From Bradyrhizobium sp. Ash2021 (GTDB taxonomy: Bacteria > Pseudomonadota > Alphaproteobacteria > Rhizobiales > Xanthobacteraceae): 64,000 bases of DNA. Location of the stretch: NCBI RefSeq assembly GCF_031202265.1, contig NZ_CP100604.1, positions 434,001-498,000 on the forward strand, written 5' to 3'. Below, in pieces: positions 62,734 to 64,000 of the stretch (within the stretch, counting starts at the first letter, position 1; the number at the start of each line of letters is the position of its first letter). The position numbers and the translations under genes are program-made. The notes beneath the pieces are model-generated. The model searched no databases and had not been told where the DNA came from. It worked only from the letters and a program-made list of their open reading frames with translations.

Positions 62734-63121
62734 TCCGCCGCCATTGCCATTCCGACGGTTCGGCGCCTGCCTGTTGCGCCTTGTCGTGCGCTGCGATGCC
62801 AACCGCGCTGCAATCATAGGTCGGATAGAACTCGGTGCGATAGGCGCCGCAGGCCATGTTTTCGAACAGGCGGTTGACCTCGCGAAGCCGCGACGCCCGC
62901 GGCCGCAGCGTCACCATCTGACCGATCCCCATCATCACGGCCGGCATCGAAGTAGTCAGCTGGTATGCGCGACTGGTCGTGGTTCAAAACACGGTGAGCA
63001 TCACCGCGTCGTCGGCCGCGGGCGCGGCGTTTTCCGCAGGCGCTGCCGCCGTTTGTGCCATGGGCGCGATCAATCCCGTGGCAACGCCCGACGCTTCTGC
63101 AGCGAATGTGAAGCAGGTCAC
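62717..63121 (-). pseudogene. Decayed small exported-protein gene
   Basis: From GTG 63121 the frame reads MTCFTFAAEASGVATGLIAP ... DDAVMLTVF and then TGA at 62984-62986. If one base is added before that stop, the frame continues LNHDQSR, and a third frame from 62947 gives MPAVMMGIGQMVTLRPRASR ... ACGAYRTEFYPTYDCSAVG. Both outer parts have strong third-position GC bias. I interpret them as one former gene with a one-base loss and an internal deletion around 62950-62975. The last part alone (76 codons) may still be called as a gene. Family not named with certainty. Confidence 0.55.
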
Positions 63122-63523
63122 AGGCGAGCGCCGGCTTCGGCGCTAATCACGGCGTGCGGGGCCATCTCGGGATCGAGGATGGGACTGATGAACACGCGCC
63201 GGCTGGCATATTGGTGGTTCAGGTTTGTCACTTCGGGTCGATTCCTCGAAAAATTTCTGACGCTGCGGCGCTCCTGACCCGTCGCGGCCATTAAGAAAGC
63301 AAATGAAGTCGCCCGTGAAATCGTGAGCCGACCGGCCTCGATCTGCGCATTTCTGCGATCCGTAAAACTACGGGGGTTTTGGCCCGCCGCCCGTCGCATT
63401 TCGCAAATTTGCTGCTGATTTCCGGAAATTCCTGCCCCGCGACCGGGTGGCCGTGGTCCCCCCGTATTCTTACCGTCTGAAAAATTAATCCCTGAACCAG
63501 CCCGGAACCGATAAAAACCTTAT
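63122..63523. other. Non-coding gap before the LuxR-type gene
   Basis: About 400 bases. There is an AG-rich and then C-rich stretch (CGTGGTCCCCCCGTATTCTTACCGTC near 63451) but no clear promoter, repeat or reading frame with recognisable content. The regulator gene's promoter must lie in its right part. Confidence 0.45.
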
Positions 63524-64000
63524 ATGTCTCAGCAAGAACATCGCGCCGGTGATTCGCACTTTTCGAAGTGGATGGAAAACAGCACGTCTCTCGAAGACAA
63601 CCTTGAAATCGTGCAGCTGTCCCTTGCTCGCGCCCGGGCGATGGAGGAGGCCGGAGCTGCAATCGCGCGTCAGCTCAACGGCCCGTTGACGGCGTTGCTG
63701 CTCTACATGAACGAGATCAAGCAGCACAGCGAACAGCTTTCGCAAGCATCGGGCAATCGCACTTACCTGCAGCAGGTGGTAGAGAACGCGTTTCAACAAA
63801 CCGAACGCGTCTGCGCCATGCTGAAGCAGATTTCGGATAGTCATCCTCAAGCAAGCCCTGATTCCGATCGCAAACAGGGAACGGAAGGTCAAGCTGACTG
63901 CGCCAAGGATGGTGGTCGGGCGCCGGGCGTGGTGATTTCGTCGGAATCCGGCCGCAAGCCGCTGACCAAGCGCGAGCGCGAGGTGCTCAGCCTGATCAGC
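63524..64000 (+). CDS. LuxR-type regulator with histidine-kinase-dimer-like N-domain (5' part)
   Basis: 159 residues before the window ends. ATG 63524 begins MSQQEHRAGDSHFSKWMENS. Residues about 30-105 form a helical region (AMEEAGAAIARQLNGPLTALLLYMNEIKQ ... VVENAFQQTERVCAML) that looks like a HisKA dimerisation domain in which the phospho-His position is replaced: RQLNGPLTALLLY where kinases have xHExxxPL. After a polar linker (about 108-145) the helix-turn-helix starts, GRKPLTKREREVLSLIS, the first GerE helix. A non-phosphorylating sensor fused to a LuxR DNA-binding domain is likely. Confidence 0.8.
   Translation, partial: MSQQEHRAGDSHFSKWMENSTSLEDNLEIVQLSLARARAMEEAGAAIARQLNGPLTALLLYMNEIKQHSEQLSQASGNRTYLQQVVENAFQQTERVCAMLKQISDSHPQASPDSDRKQGTEGQADCAKDGGRAPGVVISSESGRKPLTKREREVLSLIS

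Noticed and set aside
62744..63277. 177-codon plus-strand frame near the window's right end
   Set aside because: Antisense to the decayed small gene, Arg-rich, no coding-type pattern.
63291..63892. Two minus-strand frames near the right end
   Set aside because: They are shadows of the LuxR-type gene on the plus strand, which has a proper start, helical domain and helix-turn-helix but runs off the edge.

Overview
The window is a chromosomal segment of an alphaproteobacterium of the Bradyrhizobium / Nitrobacteraceae type. This rests on uniformly GC-rich codons, the gene order mdh-sucC-sucD-sucA-sucB-lpd, an F1-only ATP synthase operon (atpHAGDC, no F0 genes nearby), the run obgE-proB-proA-nadD-rsfS-rlmH-envC-ctpA, and many palindromic intergenic repeats that begin with GTCAT and end with ATGAC. 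The genus is an inference from layout and protein sequence; there is no rRNA in the window.

Layout. 1-5.2 kb: end of a Bax-inhibitor-like membrane protein, a YbbA/YbbP-type ABC pair, divergent esterase tesA, and thpR. 5.5-17.5 kb: zapE, then a TCA block (mdh, sucC, a DUF1579-like gene, sucD, sucA, sucB, an SDR, lpd) that supplies succinyl-CoA synthetase and the whole 2-oxoglutarate dehydrogenase complex. 17.5-23 kb: two small membrane proteins, xerC, priA and rlpA; a CtrA-type box lies upstream of rlpA. 23.6-28.9 kb: atpHAGDC, with hairpin repeats after atpA and atpD and a terminator after atpC. 29-33 kb: a membrane class III cyclase with three periplasmic cysteine-pair repeats, two tandem RppH Nudix hydrolases and a divergent polysaccharide deacetylase. 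33-46.6 kb: the leftward ctpA-envC-rlmH-rsfS-nadD-proA-proB-VOC-obgE cluster and rpmA-rplU, separated by a small block (ABC substrate-binding protein, MaoC hydratase, EamA permease, GNAT).

46.9-64 kb is more accessory: a ROK-family protein whose motifs are in circularly permuted order, a frameshifted alpha/beta hydrolase, tRNA-Ser(CGA), a GIY-YIG protein, a truncated peptide-binding protein, a less GC-rich patch with a frameshifted AAA+ ATPase and a zinc-ribbon protein, a nucleoside deoxyribosyltransferase-like protein, a secreted metzincin protease with calcium repeats, an emrAB-type efflux pair (emrA frameshifted) with a divergent TetR regulator and operator, a GMC oxidoreductase with its small Tat subunit, a GH3 glycosidase, a decayed small gene and the start of a LuxR-type regulator.

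The most unusual observations are the permuted ROK protein, the cyclase with three repeats, the AAA+ protein with a UvrD/PcrA-like C-terminal module, and the placement of hairpin repeats directly after the three-copy ATP synthase subunits. Several broken reading frames cluster after 48 kb; they may be real decay or residual assembly indels. No CRISPR array, rRNA, transposase, integrase or phage structural gene was seen.
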